Shown here piece by piece: positions 44,031-56,989 of a stretch of 64,000 nt of DNA. How positions within the stretch are numbered: the first letter of the stretch is position 1; each line of letters starts with the position of its first letter. The DNA comes from Ceratothoa steindachneri (lineage: Eukaryota > Arthropoda > Malacostraca > Isopoda > Cymothoidae), in assembly GCA_963969495.1 (NCBI GenBank), contig OZ018321.1:65547035-65611034 (forward strand), written 5' to 3'. A program made the translations under genes and the position numbers. The notes below the pieces were generated by a model. The model did not search any database. It saw nothing but the letters and a program-made list of their open reading frames with translations, and was not told where the DNA came from.

Positions 44031-44614
44031 CGATGCATTAAATATGTCACAGGATTAAACCACCAACGACAACAAGTCGTTACAAAATAAGCACTGCTAC
44101 TCCTGACAATCGGTACAGCAACGGAATATACACCCACCCCCCGCGTCTTACGTCCCTTATACATAGCTGTAGGTCTCGAAAACGAGAACCAAAAAATAGG
44201 GCGTAAAATGAAAAGAAATACAGGGTTGGTAGTTGTCCTGGAAACGGAGAGAGTCATGACAAGCCCAGACGTATTCCAAGCTCTCGGTGAGAGCGAAAGA
44301 GACGAATAAATCGGGAGCTTTCAGTCAGTGCAACGACAGAGGAAATAGCATCAGATACTGTCAGACGTCTGCAGTTATCAGCAGGTCTTCGCTGTCTGAA
44401 AACCCCTAATAAGCTCTACTTCTCAGAGTCAGGGGGTCCCTATTTATACCCGTTAGCATGAACGCCTACGTGAAGAAATTTAGCCGGCTTTCAGTTCGTC
44501 AACCCGCGCTACAGTCGCTACGGCGTAAACTAGGTAGTAATTGCTCGAACCGCGCTTCCCAGGAATTTCGAAGTAAGTTACAAATGGGTCGTAAACCACG
44601 TGGCAGGTTATCCT
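44031..44614 (-). other. 584-bp segment between R2 copies, LTR-like
   Basis: On the minus strand there is GGGTATAAATAGGGACCCCC near 44445, a good TATA box, followed by GACTCTGAGAAG and AGACAGCGAAGACC. GC content is higher than around. Layout resembles a solo LTR or promoter segment inserted with duplication of R2; no TG...CA ends or short target duplication could be fixed. Confidence 0.4.
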
Positions 44615-44748
44615 TACAATCAATGATTTAAATGTATTAAATAAGTACAGGGCACAAAAGGGTAATATTAAATACAACGCGTTAAATAAATACAGTGCGC
44701 AAACACATAAAATCAAATTCTAACCTATCAAATGAATATAGTGCAAAT
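44615..44748. repeat. Direct repeat R2, copy 2
   Basis: See 43896-44030. Confidence 0.95.
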
Positions 44749-45234
44749 CATTTAGTGCAAATTATTTAGGCCAAATTTAACCTGAAGACTATGCCTCGAT
44801 CACCTAGATTCCAAAGCATGAAATAAAGGAAATCACCCGGCCCAAGGGTGGTGCCAGCGAGTGAAACTAAAGCGCACCGCAACACTTTAGCGTAAACATT
44901 TCGTTAGTGTTCTTCACCTCATGAAGTAATGTACATTAGACGACAATGAATGCTATAGGAGCTGCAACTCGATATAATAATATGGAAAAACCGGTAGCAT
45001 AAGGCATTGCGGCTGACATGGTTTTCGAATTAGTGCGCGAAGGGGTTCCTCTATTTTCCTCGTCCTCACTCAAGTAATTGGATGGGCAAGGCCGCGCTTA
45101 GAGATGGAATCCTATTCGCAGTCAAACTATTACTTTTATGTACTTGTGTTTATAGTATCAGAAAAAGAAACTCAGGGAAGGTAGATAGCATGGACACCAA
45201 TGAGTGGTAAATTAAGAGCAAAGTCTCTAGACGA
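44749..45234. other. Unassigned; weak similarity to 50870-51010
   Basis: TTTAGGCCAAATTTAACCTG / TTTTGGCCCGAATTAAATTG and CAACACTTTAGCG / CAACACTTTAATGCG occur in the same order in both regions. If real, these are decayed terminal repeats flanking DR copy 3. Confidence 0.35.
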
Positions 45235-45980
45235 TAAAAAATTCCGGAATGTGATCATTTATAGATAATCAGTCCAGGACCAGCGTTGATCGGCTTTCCT
45301 GACCGGCCTGCCATTCAAGCTAAATTGCCCTTGAGCTTTAACCATAAAGGATGGTGCTGGCGTAGCTACCTTATGTGTGTACTGGAGGAAGGTGAGCAGA
45401 GTCGACGGTCCGGCTTACCTGGTACCTAAATAGCTGCACTAGGCCGCGGGCATTTGGTCCTCGTAGCAGGGAGGACCTCATGGTCTACACTGCCACTCAA
45501 CTAAGCTTCATAAGAAGACAAAAGTGCACCGGGCAACCAGAACTCTTAGGAATTTAAGCTCAAGAACAAGTGTGGGAAAATGTGGGTCCAATAAAGACTA
45601 GGTTGGTTGATCAGCTATTATTACCATAGCATGTTGCTAGGTGATTTCAGGATGGCATGCAGTCCACCTTGATACTATGGATAGCGAACCGAACGCTGTC
45701 GAGGAGGGAACAGTCCTCTAGGTAGAAAGTGCAGGTAGTAGAGGTCGAAGAGATAGCCACAATTATAATAAATAATATTATTAAATAATAATAAGTATTA
45801 ATGATATAAAATATACAATAAATTATATTATTACATAACTATAATAATACAGAATAATAATACACAATAATCATAATACTAAATAATAATAAGAATGATA
45901 ATAATAATATTGGTAATAATAATAAAAGAGCTAAAATAGTGCTGAGTGTAGCGAGGGGAAAGCGTACCAACAACTTAGAG
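45235..45980. repeat. Dispersed repeat DR, copy 3, left part
   Basis: AATTCCGGAATGTGATCATT, AAAGGATGGTGCTGGCGTAG, AAGGTGAGCAGAGTCGAC, AAGTGCACCGGGCAACCAGA and CCAACAACTTAGAG match copies 1 and 2. Includes an (AAT)n-like stretch at 45765-45930. Interrupted at 45980 by a hAT transposon and resumed at 50764. Confidence 0.85.
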
Positions 45981-46299
45981 CAACGGTTCTCAACTCGTTC
46001 CATGCCACGGAACACAAACCCAATAAAAAAAATGTCGTGGACCAGTTCATTTCTGAATAAGGATAAAAAAAATATCATAAAATGCATTTTGGTATGAAAT
46101 ACATTTCTTCAAAACAATTTCTAAAAATTATGTAAAATAATAGCCAGCCAACATTTCAATCTGAAATATATTTTTTCCAAACATAATTTCCTGGAATTGA
46201 ATACTTATCTAACATTTTACTGTGAAATTTATTTCTAACAAACAAAAATTTGAAGTTATGCAGGAGTATACCACAAACAAACACTTTCCCTTCAAATTT

Positions 46300-46717
46300 G
46301 CTTAATTCATTTTTCCTTGGAACCAGACTTGGATTCTCTTCTCACTCACAAACTTTTCCAAAGTTAGGAGTGGTACTTGATAGAGCACAATGAATATGCT
46401 TTCCACTGCAAGCCTATTCCTCTGTTTCGATTTAATGTGCAACATACATCAAAATCCAGTCTCACACACGTAAGTTGATGCAAATGGCAAAAGATATCTG
46501 ACCGCATGTGATTTCAGATTTGGGTAAGTACCAATCATGCTGGCCCCAAATTTTTCTGTGGAGACCGCTGGTACATAACTTGAGCCACCAAATGATTTTT
46601 CCTCCTGCAGATCCTCTGGAACGCTATGAACATTTGTTGTGAATGGATTCCTGATGAAAGATAACTCATAAGTTGTCATGTCCACCTCTGGAAAGTATGT
46701 GTCGTGGATTAGCCGAG

Positions 46718-46718
<1 letters not shown>
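46300..46718 (-). pseudogene. hAT transposase, C-terminal part (hATC dimerisation region)
   Basis: Reading down from 46718: TYFPEVDMTTYELSFIRNPF, VPEDLQEEKSFGGS, MIGTYPNLKSHAVRYLLPFA, STYVCETGF, a stop at 46449, then HIKSKQRNRLA. This is the hATC motif of ZBED5-type transposases (LPFPTTYLCESGFS ... IKTKYRNRL). It continues the transposase block that ends at 48140; a 1.4 kb stretch with (TA)n at each end intervenes. Confidence 0.88.

Positions 46719-46778
<60 letters not shown>
46719..46778. repeat. (TA)n microsatellite
   Basis: About 30 TA units at the left edge of an insertion within the hAT transposase. Confidence 0.97.
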
Positions 46779-46781
<3 letters not shown>

Positions 46782-48071
46782 TGTTTTAATAAACCAAATA
46801 AACTTTGACTTGAGGCGTTGTTTCGTGCCTCGGTGATCGATTGAGGATCGTTCTCTAACAGTGCTAAACTTTATATTTATTCTAGGGAACGAATGGGTTT
46901 CTTTCTTGACTTTATCAAATATTGCCACTTCAACTCGTTCGAGGATAATTAAAACAGTGCTTTTACTAAAAAAATAGACTTTAATGAACATAAACCATCT
47001 CACTAAATAACATTAAAAAAATACAGATCTAATACACTTATAAAAAGAAAATGGGATTACTGGGCGAGCTCTCGAGGCTCGGTTCGAAGTAGAATTTTAC
47101 TGAGGGAACAATTTTAAGTTAATATCTTTGTCCTTAGCCAGACATCCAATAAACTAATTTTTATGCACTGGTACATAAACAACAGGATTATTCTTTACTT
47201 ACATAAGGTAATAGAGATTAATACCCGAGACCAGTTAGAATATATTCGGATATTTTGTTCTTGAAAGGCGTAGCTCGAGTAGTTGGTTGTTTGCTTAATA
47301 GATGGCGTTCGTTTACCAGCCTGCTGATTTGACGGGTGACGTCACTATAAATCTGTGTTAAGGGAGGCGGTTTCAAGTGAAAGCTTAATCCTTCTCTTTC
47401 TAGGCGGTCGTGGTGACCTTGACCTCGTTTTCTTCCGGCCGATAAGAAATACTTGTCTTCTCTTGTTTTCTATCTAGTTGGGATTTGTCTAACTCAGATA
47501 GCGTAAGATTTCAAGTCCTCAAACTGGGTAGATTGATACTCAATAATCTTGGGGCTCGAACGGTGCTGAGCCTTGTTGGTGCAATCTGGTATTGTACAAG
47601 GACTGCCAGTTCTCTTCAACTTGCAATAATTCGTAATGGTGATTTTTTAGTTTTCTTGTCGAACTCGAAATATCTTCTGTCAACCAGTGACTTTCTTGTC
47701 TCTTCGGTGGGGAACGAACAAGAAGCCTAGTTTCCTCATGTTAACCTGTTATATACCTAAATTACTCCCGCGGGGTAATGGGAAGGTGGAAGGGAGACTC
47801 GCAAGGTGAGACCCCAGGGTGGTCTCCCGGGCTTGGCGTCTTGTAGCTCTGAGAGAGGGTAATACGAGATCGGCAGTTTGCACTTTTGAATTGATTGTTT
47901 ATAGGTACACCCTAGAAGGGCCTGCCTTTTGAGCTGAGGTCAGGAATCTATCTCCTAAAATTTACCATTTTTGCCGTTCTCCTATGTTACCGGAGAACAT
48001 CGGAGGGGCAAAGTTAAACCCAGATGTCTTTTGTTATTATTTCCTTGGCTCTCCTCACCAAGAGGGAGGCC

Positions 48072-48073
<2 letters not shown>
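46779..48073. mobile_element. Unidentified 1.3 kb insertion inside the hAT transposase
   Basis: Interrupts otherwise continuous transposase coding sequence (…KLRDESRKY before, TYFPEVD after). Bounded on both sides by (TA)n. No coding motif. The minus-strand end near the left array reads CGAAACAACG ... AAAGTTTATTTGG, reminiscent of the PLE tails in this window (CGAAACGTTG), so it may be a non-coding PLE copy; a solo LTR is the alternative. Confidence 0.5.

Positions 48074-48139
<66 letters not shown>
48074..48139. repeat. (TA)n microsatellite
   Basis: About 33 TA units at the right edge of the nested insertion. Confidence 0.97.
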
Positions 48140-48140
<1 letters not shown>

Positions 48141-49530
48141 TAAACTCTTATAACTCTACAGTATGTATTTGCGAGATTCATCCCGCAGCTTTCGTAAATG
48201 CTCGGGAATTTTCATCTGAATGTCTTTCTTTTCCACGAGTATGACATCCACACGTGAAAATTGAACCAAATTGATACTTGCGACTCTTCCGATCCAGAGT
48301 TTTAGCTTCTGAAGAAAAGACTTGATGATGAATGGGTGAGAAAACAGGTTGGAACATTTCGATTGTAGCTGAAGATTCAGTTTATTCAAAATTTAAAAAA
48401 TATCAGCAAGGTATGCAAGTTCTACTCATAATTCTGACTGTGTTAGCATATTTTAAAAATCGTTTTTTCCTTCATAATGGATAAATAAAGTCAGTTCTTC
48501 TCTCAGTTAAAATATTCTTTTGAATACATTCCCTGCTGACAACCACCATACAGAAATGTAGAACAGTAACACCTTAAAGTTGGAACCCAAGTCCTGACAT
48601 AATTTTTTGAACCCCTGCTGCTACTACCTTCATCAATACTTTGAATATGGTATTCAGGTGATCCAGCAGTGATTTTGATTCTAATGCCTCTCTGTGAATG
48701 AATCAGTGAATACCAGTTACCAATGGAGCAAGCTGCTCCACCAACGCTTGGGAGCCTGATCTCGAGCCTAAGATCGCAGGTGCACAATCAGTGGTAACTT
48801 CCACCAAATTTTTCCAATCCAGATCATTTGCTTCAAAGAAATTGTTAACAATTTATAACACACTCTGAACTCTTGTGGTGGTGGTTCTGTCAAGAGTTTT
48901 ACAAAATAGATTATTTTCTTTGGTGTCTCCTTTATGCATGTATCGTGCAAACATCAATATATGAGAGAACAGTGAGACATCAGTTGATTCATCTAACTCT
49001 ATGTCAAACAATGAAGATTTCTTTATTTCATCCACAACTAGTTCACGGATGTTTTGTGAGGTATCATTATCCGTCCCGATGCAGTTTCTTTAGATACAGA
49101 TATATTATTTAGCCTCCGTGCTGCGTCCTCGCCGACAACATGTCTCACCATTTCTTTTCCACAGGGGAGCACAACTTGCTCTACAATTGTGTGAGGCTTC
49201 TTGGCCTCTGCAACTTTGTAGGCTACAATGTAGGAAGCACACACTGCATTGGGGGTCTTTTCATAGAATGTACCTGATGAGTCAAGGTGCTGCCCTTTGA
49301 GAGCTGATAACTTCCGCCAACATAATATTTATCCTTTTGCAACAAAAGGAGTAACACTTTTCGAGATGTAGCTTAAACTTATCTTGCTTCAGTGACTTAT
49401 TCCCTAAGACTATAAAGCAAATAACACACTGTGGTAACTCCATGCCATCCTTTCCTTGACAAGTGAAGCCGAATTTCATGTAGTCCTCTGAATACTTGCG
49501 CTTGGCATTCCTTACCACCATTGCATTCAT
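48140..49530 (-). pseudogene. hAT transposase, N-terminal and central part (BED finger, catalytic core)
   Basis: Starts MNAMVVRNAKRKYSEDYMKF, the classic ZBED5/FAM200 opening, with a BED finger CVICFIVLGNKSLKQDKFKL-HLE in which the second His is replaced. Next SYIVAYKVAEAKKPHTIVEQ, then DIELDESTDVSLFSHILMFA (first catalytic Asp region), LFCKTLDRTTTTRVQSVL, NDLDWKNLVEVTTDCAPAIL, GIH then a TGA and FIHREALESKSLLDHLNTIF (RNase-H-like core with insertion), and LNLQLQSKCSNLFSHPFI. Five or more frameshifts/stops. Related intact genes have been domesticated in vertebrates; this copy is dead. Confidence 0.9.
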
Positions 49531-50755
49531 TCAGATCTGTGGATTTTTGCAACGAAATATATTAGTTACTTGTTGAGTTTCGCAATACTAATGATAAAAC
49601 GTATGATAAAGTCAATAATATAGCAGAATTTGCCGATTTCAGTCAAATGGCTATGTGGTTCTGGCACTCAAACAGGCAAAACAAAAATAATCTTTACTAC
49701 TATACAAACAATAAAATTTAACAACAAAAGAGACACTATGGGAAATACACCAGAATAATTGGAAGGCAAAATTTATTTAAACGGATGCTTCGGCATGACT
49801 AACCGAAAAAACGGGAGGAGGAATCATGGGTGAATCTTCGATGTCGAATAGCGTTGCGCCTCTTCAAATTTGATAGAGAGAAAACGTAATTGTCTTACAA
49901 TTTCCGTGGTGAGCCTCGAGGGTTTGGATCGAGGGAGTATTCTCGCCGGAAGGAGCTTAGCTGGTTATTGCAGAAGGATGAGTCTTCACGTTGCTTAACT
50001 GTCGTTAATTCTGAATAAATGTTTCTTCCCTGCGAGCGCTTAGGGTGCAGGAGTCGCTTGAGAATTTGCGCGTCATGTCTTTAGCTGCTTCTATCGAATA
50101 CTGATTTTCTCATGCCCGTGCTGAGAATTATATACGGGGTCGCAGGAAGTGATTTCGCTGGCCGGTGGAAGCGGGACCTAGTCCATCTGAAGGGGCGCGG
50201 CGGACGTGAACTTCGCATATTCTCTCTGATCTTTCCTGTTTCATCTAGTAAAAATACTACATTTTACAGTAGAAAACAAAATCAAATTATTCCATACCTG
50301 TAAAACAGCACAGGACGAATGATGCAACCCATCAGTACAGCAGTTCTGTTGCTACTGGCTATAGCACTTTACGACAGTTATATCTAGCCGTGCGGCAGCT
50401 GGCAGGATTCAACAGAATGACTCTTCACATCGACTCGTACAATATAAGTATGTACTGAGTTAGTGTCACGTGTAGCGGCATAAATTTTGGATATTCATTT
50501 TAGAATAGATTCAATTTAAAAACTTAAAATTAAGTGCTACTCAGGCGCTACAACTTAAAGATTGACACTATATTTCTTAAATATGAATAATATTATAAAA
50601 TGGATGGCCATTTATTTAATTTTATTAAATTGTTCGTACTTAATTTTTATTAAATTTTCCAATTATGTACACTCATTCTTAATTTATTACCAAATACAGT
50701 GGACGTCCTGTTGACCACCTAAAGGTCACCATGGACTGCCAGTTTAGAGCCACTG
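49531..50755. other. hAT 5' non-coding region
   Basis: Between the transposase start and the right terminal repeat. No open frame of interest; a moderately GC-rich block at 49790-50220 recognisable as nothing specific. Confidence 0.45.
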
Positions 50756-50763
50756 GCTTAGAG

Positions 50764-50870
50764 AGTTAAAATCACCCCAGTGGCTAGGAGGATGCGCAGC
50801 TCCTCCGGAAACCAAATGTAACAGGCTATACAGGGTGCTTCCCCCTTCGGAGGATTGCAATAAAACACGT
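50764..50870. repeat. Dispersed repeat DR, copy 3, right part
   Basis: Resumes DR after the hAT target duplication: ACCAAATGTAACAGGCTATA and CAGGGTGCTTCCCCC, matching 36445-36490 of copy 2. Confidence 0.75.
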
Positions 50871-51260
50871 TAATTTAGCCGTAAATAATTTTGGCCCGAA
50901 TTAAATTGAGACTCTTCCCATACTTTAAGACTACGGTTTTTCGCTTGGTATTCAGACACAGTTGCGTGACACGAAAAATTTTCAACTCCTTAACAACACT
51001 TTAATGCGGCTATTTCTAATTCAGTGCCGTGCATCCAGCCTTAGCTTGCGTTCTCAATGGCTCCCTGTAGTATAGTCAGACGCCTCGAGTCGCTCATAAA
51101 ACTAGAATGGATGGCAATGGCCATTTTGACTATTCTTTTCGAATTGAGGATAAATCTGGTAAAAATGAATCACGTTTCATCGGAAGTAGGGTTACGCTCA
51201 GAGGCCGTTTCCAGCAGGTCAATAAAAAAACAGCTTCTTTTACGAGTCGTCGCAAAATAC

Positions 51261-51262
<2 letters not shown>
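50871..51262. other. Unassigned
   Basis: Weak similarity of 50870-51010 to 44749-44910, otherwise nothing recognised. Confidence 0.3.

Positions 51263-51346
<84 letters not shown>
51263..51346. repeat. (TA)n microsatellite
   Basis: About 41 TA units directly left of the mariner element. Confidence 0.97.
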
Positions 51347-51347
<1 letters not shown>

Positions 51348-52741
51348 GGTTGCGGAATAAGTTCTTGCGGTTTTATCAAATTTATTCATTACCATTGAAA
51401 ATTTTAGAAAAACTTCCTTTTTAATTGATAACAATATGCAATTTAATCAATAATGTATTCTCCGTTGTTATTTACGACTTCTTCCCAACGTTCAACTAGT
51501 TTATCGATGCCTCTGCAATAAAAATCTCTGGATTTTGACTCAAAGAATTCGTTTAACCAGGTTCTTAATTCTACATCAGTATTGAACGAAACGCCACGCA
51601 AATTGTTTGAGAGCGATTTTAAAAGATGGAAATCCGATTGAGCCAAGTCTGGCGAATATGGACGATGCGGCAGGATTGCCTAATTAAGCGTTTGCATGGC
51701 GTCTTTTGTCATATTGGCAATGTGAGGACGAGCATTGTCATGTTGCAGAAGGACTCCATAACGTCCATGAGGGCGCTTTTCACGAATAGCTTCGGCTAAT
51801 CGATACATTTGTTGAACGTAGAGTTCTGCATTGACAATCACGTTGTTCGTAAAGAGCTTATAAAGAATGATGCCTTCACAATCTCACCACACACACAACA
51901 TCGTTTTAAGTGGATAAAGTCCTTGCTTTAATCGCGGAAGTGGTTTTTATAGGGGCTAAGCCATTGTTTTCGATGGTTCATGTTGACATAAACACACTAC
52001 TTTTCGTCGCCAGTGATGATGCAGTGAAGAAATCTGTCCTTATATCCATGAGTAGCCTTATGACGAGCAAGCAAACCTGCGGTAATCGTGGAGCGTTGAA
52101 GTTTCTTGCTTTTGCTTAAAGCGTGCGGAACCCATGCACAAAGTTTTTTAACTTTCCCCATCGAATAAAGGTAATTCACTACAGTTCTCTGATCACACGC
52201 TAATTGTACAGCCAATTCTCTAGTCGATTGACGAGGATTTTCATGAAGAAGGTCGTTCCATCGATCTTCATCCAACTTAATGCGGCGACCAGAACGTTCT
52301 TCGTCATTAAGAATGAAATGACCATTTTTGAAACGTGAAAACCACCATTGAGCTTTCCTTTCTCATAAAGCATTTTCTCCGTACACAGCACAAATACAAC
52401 GACGAGATTTGGCTGCGTTTGCATTGTTCCCGTCTCGATTGAAAATGAATAACAACAAGTGTCGAAAATGTTCCTTTCTTTCAACTCGACATTCCATTTT
52501 GAGGGTACGGAACAAAAATTAAATTAACACAACTTTTAAATAAACCGCAATGACTTATTACTCGACTTCAAGACGTAGCCTAAGCAAAGGCCTAATAGTC
52601 TACGCTGTTAAGAGACGTAGCCTAACCTTTGCAAATTTTGCTCTCATTATTTATTATTGGTTCTTAAAATGTGCACAAATCACGTCAACAAAACTTAAAT
52701 CAACACAATATTAAAAAAACGCAAGAACTTATTCCTTAACC
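51348..52741 (-). mobile_element. mariner transposon
   Basis: 1394 bp. Ends GGTTGCGGAATAAGTTCTTG at 51348 and, on the other strand from 52741, GGTTAAGGAATAAGTTCTTG, each preceded by TA (51346-51347; 52742-52743), the mariner target. Transposase on the minus strand, decayed. The right end is unusual: a second end-like segment lies at 52511-52562. Confidence 0.93.
51443..52500 (-). pseudogene. mariner transposase (DD34D type), inactive
   Basis: Minus strand from about 52500: MECRVERKEHFRHLLLFIFN, then RCICAVYGENAL with a stop, WWFSRFKNG, GRRIKLDEDRWNDLLHENPR, STRELAVQLACDQRTVVNYL (helix-turn-helix), and FLHCIITGDEK where the usual Trp codon is TAG. Catalytic Asp 1 is in TGDEK, Asp 2 is readable in another frame as HDNARPH, Asp 3 is in SPDLAQSDFHLLKSL. 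The C-terminus is open: GIDKLVERWEEVVNNNGEYI, stop at 51443. Length fits the family (about 345 residues). Confidence 0.92.
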
Positions 52742-52762
52742 TAATATATCAAGACAGAGAGG

Positions 52763-52766
<4 letters not shown>

Positions 52767-52858
<92 letters not shown>
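52767..52858. repeat. (GA)n microsatellite
   Basis: About 45 GA units, 25 bp to the right of the mariner end. Confidence 0.98.
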
Positions 52859-52861
<3 letters not shown>

Positions 52862-53860
52862 GTGGAAATTTGTTTGGTTTGCTGAAACTTTAATCTCAGC
52901 AGGAAAATGAAGAACCATGAGTAGATGGAAAAGGGCATTTCTCTGTCAGACGTTTGCTTCCACTCACCGGAACATATTCAGTGATTCTATTAAACTCAGA
53001 AACTACTCAATTTAGGGACAAACATTAAAAAAGAAACAAACATGAAAAATAAAAATACTAAAAACGAACAAGTTTAGGGTGCATCAAATAAAGCCAAAGA
53101 AGTGACAATAAATATAAATATGACAAAGTATAAAATTAAAAAGAACCGGATACGTAAATGATGCCAAAAAATATACACTTTTTGCCTTTGCAGCTATTTG
53201 TTCTTGCCAAGAATGAAAAAGTAAACGACAAAAGAGCATGAAATTAACTTGGTAGGTTGTAGAGTTATGAGATACGTAGAGGAAAGGTGGTATCAGTCTC
53301 GTTGGGTATTGTTTTTTTGTTTTTTTTTATATAGAGCGACTCAAATATTTTTAATAAATGGACTGAAGGAGCCACAGAGAGAATGAACAAATGTTCCGAT
53401 GAAATAAGATGTCCAGTATTTTCTGGCCAGAAATAAATGCCCTTTTCCAAACGGTACTAGCAGTGTCCAATAAGTCAAAAAGTTTTAAAATAAGAACGGA
53501 AGTAGTAGATGGATCTAATACTCCTAGATAATAAGCATCAAAAATATAAAAAAATGCATGTTAAAAAAAGAGCATGTTCTAATATAAGATTATTAAGATA
53601 AGTCATACTTTCATTTATTTTTTTTGTATATATTAATGTGTTTCTGCTCTCCTGTTAAAATTTCCTGGTTGCGTCTATTTTCCAACACTACCAGGTATAT
53701 ATTTTCACTATTCCAAGCTCGGAAACGGGTGGGAGAGGTGGGTGGGGAGAGACTTCATCTTTGCTATCCTATGCCTTACACGAAGTATTGTATAGAGTTA
53801 GAATTTAAGTTAAAAATAAAGGTACTTCCATTGTAATGGACCGAACGTTCTCTTAAGGTA
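52859..53860. other. AT-rich, no gene recognised
   Basis: Short frames only (53265-53450 minus, 53624-53836 plus), without motifs. Confidence 0.4.
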
Positions 53861-54963
53861 GTTCCTATCTTCCTCATTATCTTTGATCTCAGGCAACCTA
53901 GTTTGGACCGCAAGGTCTGTTGTGGCCTGTTCATTTATGCAACTCTATGTATGCTGGAGATTGGGGTGTTGTTAATGGACTTTCAAGAGAGTGCCCCCCT
54001 GCCTTCAACCCGATCTTTTACCGTCGATTTGTTGATGATACGATTTTAGTATTCAAATCTCAACAACAATTCCTTTCTATTTTGCATTATATAAATGAAC
54101 GCCATAATAACATGAAATTCACACAAGAAAAGAAAGACGGCAAACTCCCATTTCTAGATATCCTCCTAACCTGCACTTTAACCAACTTCACCACTTCGGT
54201 CTATCCGAAATATTCTTTTACCGGGCTTGGTATGAATTTTTTATAGTTTCTGTGACATTACATACAAAATTAGCAACATTAAAACTCTCCTCTATCGTGG
54301 CTATCAACTATCATCTGACTATTATCCCGTACACAAAGAATTTGATTTCCTCAAATATTATTTCCAAAAGAATGGGTTTCAGCTTTCCCTTATTCAAAAG
54401 TGTATTCATCAATTTGGGCAAAAAAATATACTATCCACCTCAACCAATTGCCACTGTTCCCAAGAATCTTCACTTTTGTCTCCTCCCAGATATTGGTCCC
54501 CTTAATTCTCACTTACGCCGTAAACCCAATAATCTTCTGAAAAGATTTTCACACACACTAACTTTAAAATACTTTTCACTAGTAATTTTTGTTTACGACA
54601 TATTTTTTTAATTAAGGAAAGACCCCCCTCTGAGATGAGCTGCTCGGTTGTTTATAGATTTATTTGCCTCAGGTGCCAACGCGTTACCTATATTGGAATC
54701 ACCGTCCGCTCATTGAAGGCTCGAATCTGTTCACACCTAGGTATAATCCCGCGTACTGGATCCATTCTCACTAATAAAGAGATGTTCTCCCTCAGTAATC
54801 ACTCTATTCAATGTAAAATTGATATTTCCCACCTAAACTTTGGAATTTTAGGACCTTCCAAAGATCCTACCTCCCTTCGTATTCTTGAATCACTGTTCAT
54901 AAAGCAAATAAACCCCAGTCTCAATACTGATTCTACTGCCTTCCTCCTCCTAATCGCATAAAT
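53861..54963 (+). pseudogene. PLE-6: RT C-terminal half and GIY-YIG endonuclease
   Basis: Plus strand. RT motif C is intact: FYRRFVDDTILVFKSQQQFL near 54030, followed by NNMKFTQEKKDGKLPFLDIL and the connection region GLGMN(F)… SFCDITYKISNIKTLLYRGY in a shifted frame, FLKYYFQKNGF. After several frameshifts the GIY-YIG domain is open at 54635-54961: CSVVYRFICLRCQRVTYIGI, TVRSLKARICSHLG (conserved Arg), SNHSIQCK and RILESLFIKQINPSLN (conserved Glu), with the CxxC zinc pair. 5' part of RT is missing or unrecognisable before 53920. A different PLE family from PLE-5. Confidence 0.9.
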
Positions 54964-56465
<1,502 letters not shown>

Positions 56466-56989
56466 AATGGAGTAAAAAAATATAAAAACAAGCTAGCTTA
56501 TAATACATAAAGAGATATATGTATTAATGACTGATAATTAGTTTAAATTTTGTGAATTTGAGAGAAAATAATGCGACAATGTTATAATGAATAAATTTAG
56601 AATTTAGTAAAATTTTCAAAAAAACAATGCCAAATTACCGAGAGAGGACAATGCGAACTACAAGAAATAAAACACTGCAAATTATAAAACAAACTGAGAA
56701 AACAAAGCAAAAATTAAAATGAAATAAATGAATGAACACTTACTAACCTGAGAGAAGGACAGGAATCGAATGATTTAATATGTAGGAAATTTGAACTGAG
56801 CTAAACATGATAGTTGTTTAAAATAACTGAAATATGGTTAACCACTTAATATAACTTTATATTTATCAATTCATTGAGTGAGTTGTTATTACATTTTAGG
56901 TAAAAATGAATTATAAATCAAACTAAAATTAAGATATTTGAATTAATAGATGTAAAGTGGTGTGGACGACTGACTCGAATTTAATTCTG
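56466..56989. other. AT-rich, nothing recognised
   Basis: No gene or repeat seen. Confidence 0.4.

Larger units (their letters stand above)
45981..50755 (-). mobile_element. hAT transposon (ZBED5-like), 4.8 kb, with 8-bp target duplication
   Basis: Terminal inverted repeats CAACGGTTCTCAACTCGTTC (45981) and, on the other strand from 50755, CAGTGGCTCTAAACTGGCAG, both continuing with CCATG. Target duplication ACTTAGAG at 45973-45980 versus GCTTAGAG at 50756-50763 (7 of 8). hAT elements make 8-bp duplications and have CAGNGG-type ends. The transposase is on the minus strand in two blocks separated by a nested insertion. The element lies inside DR copy 3. Confidence 0.92.
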
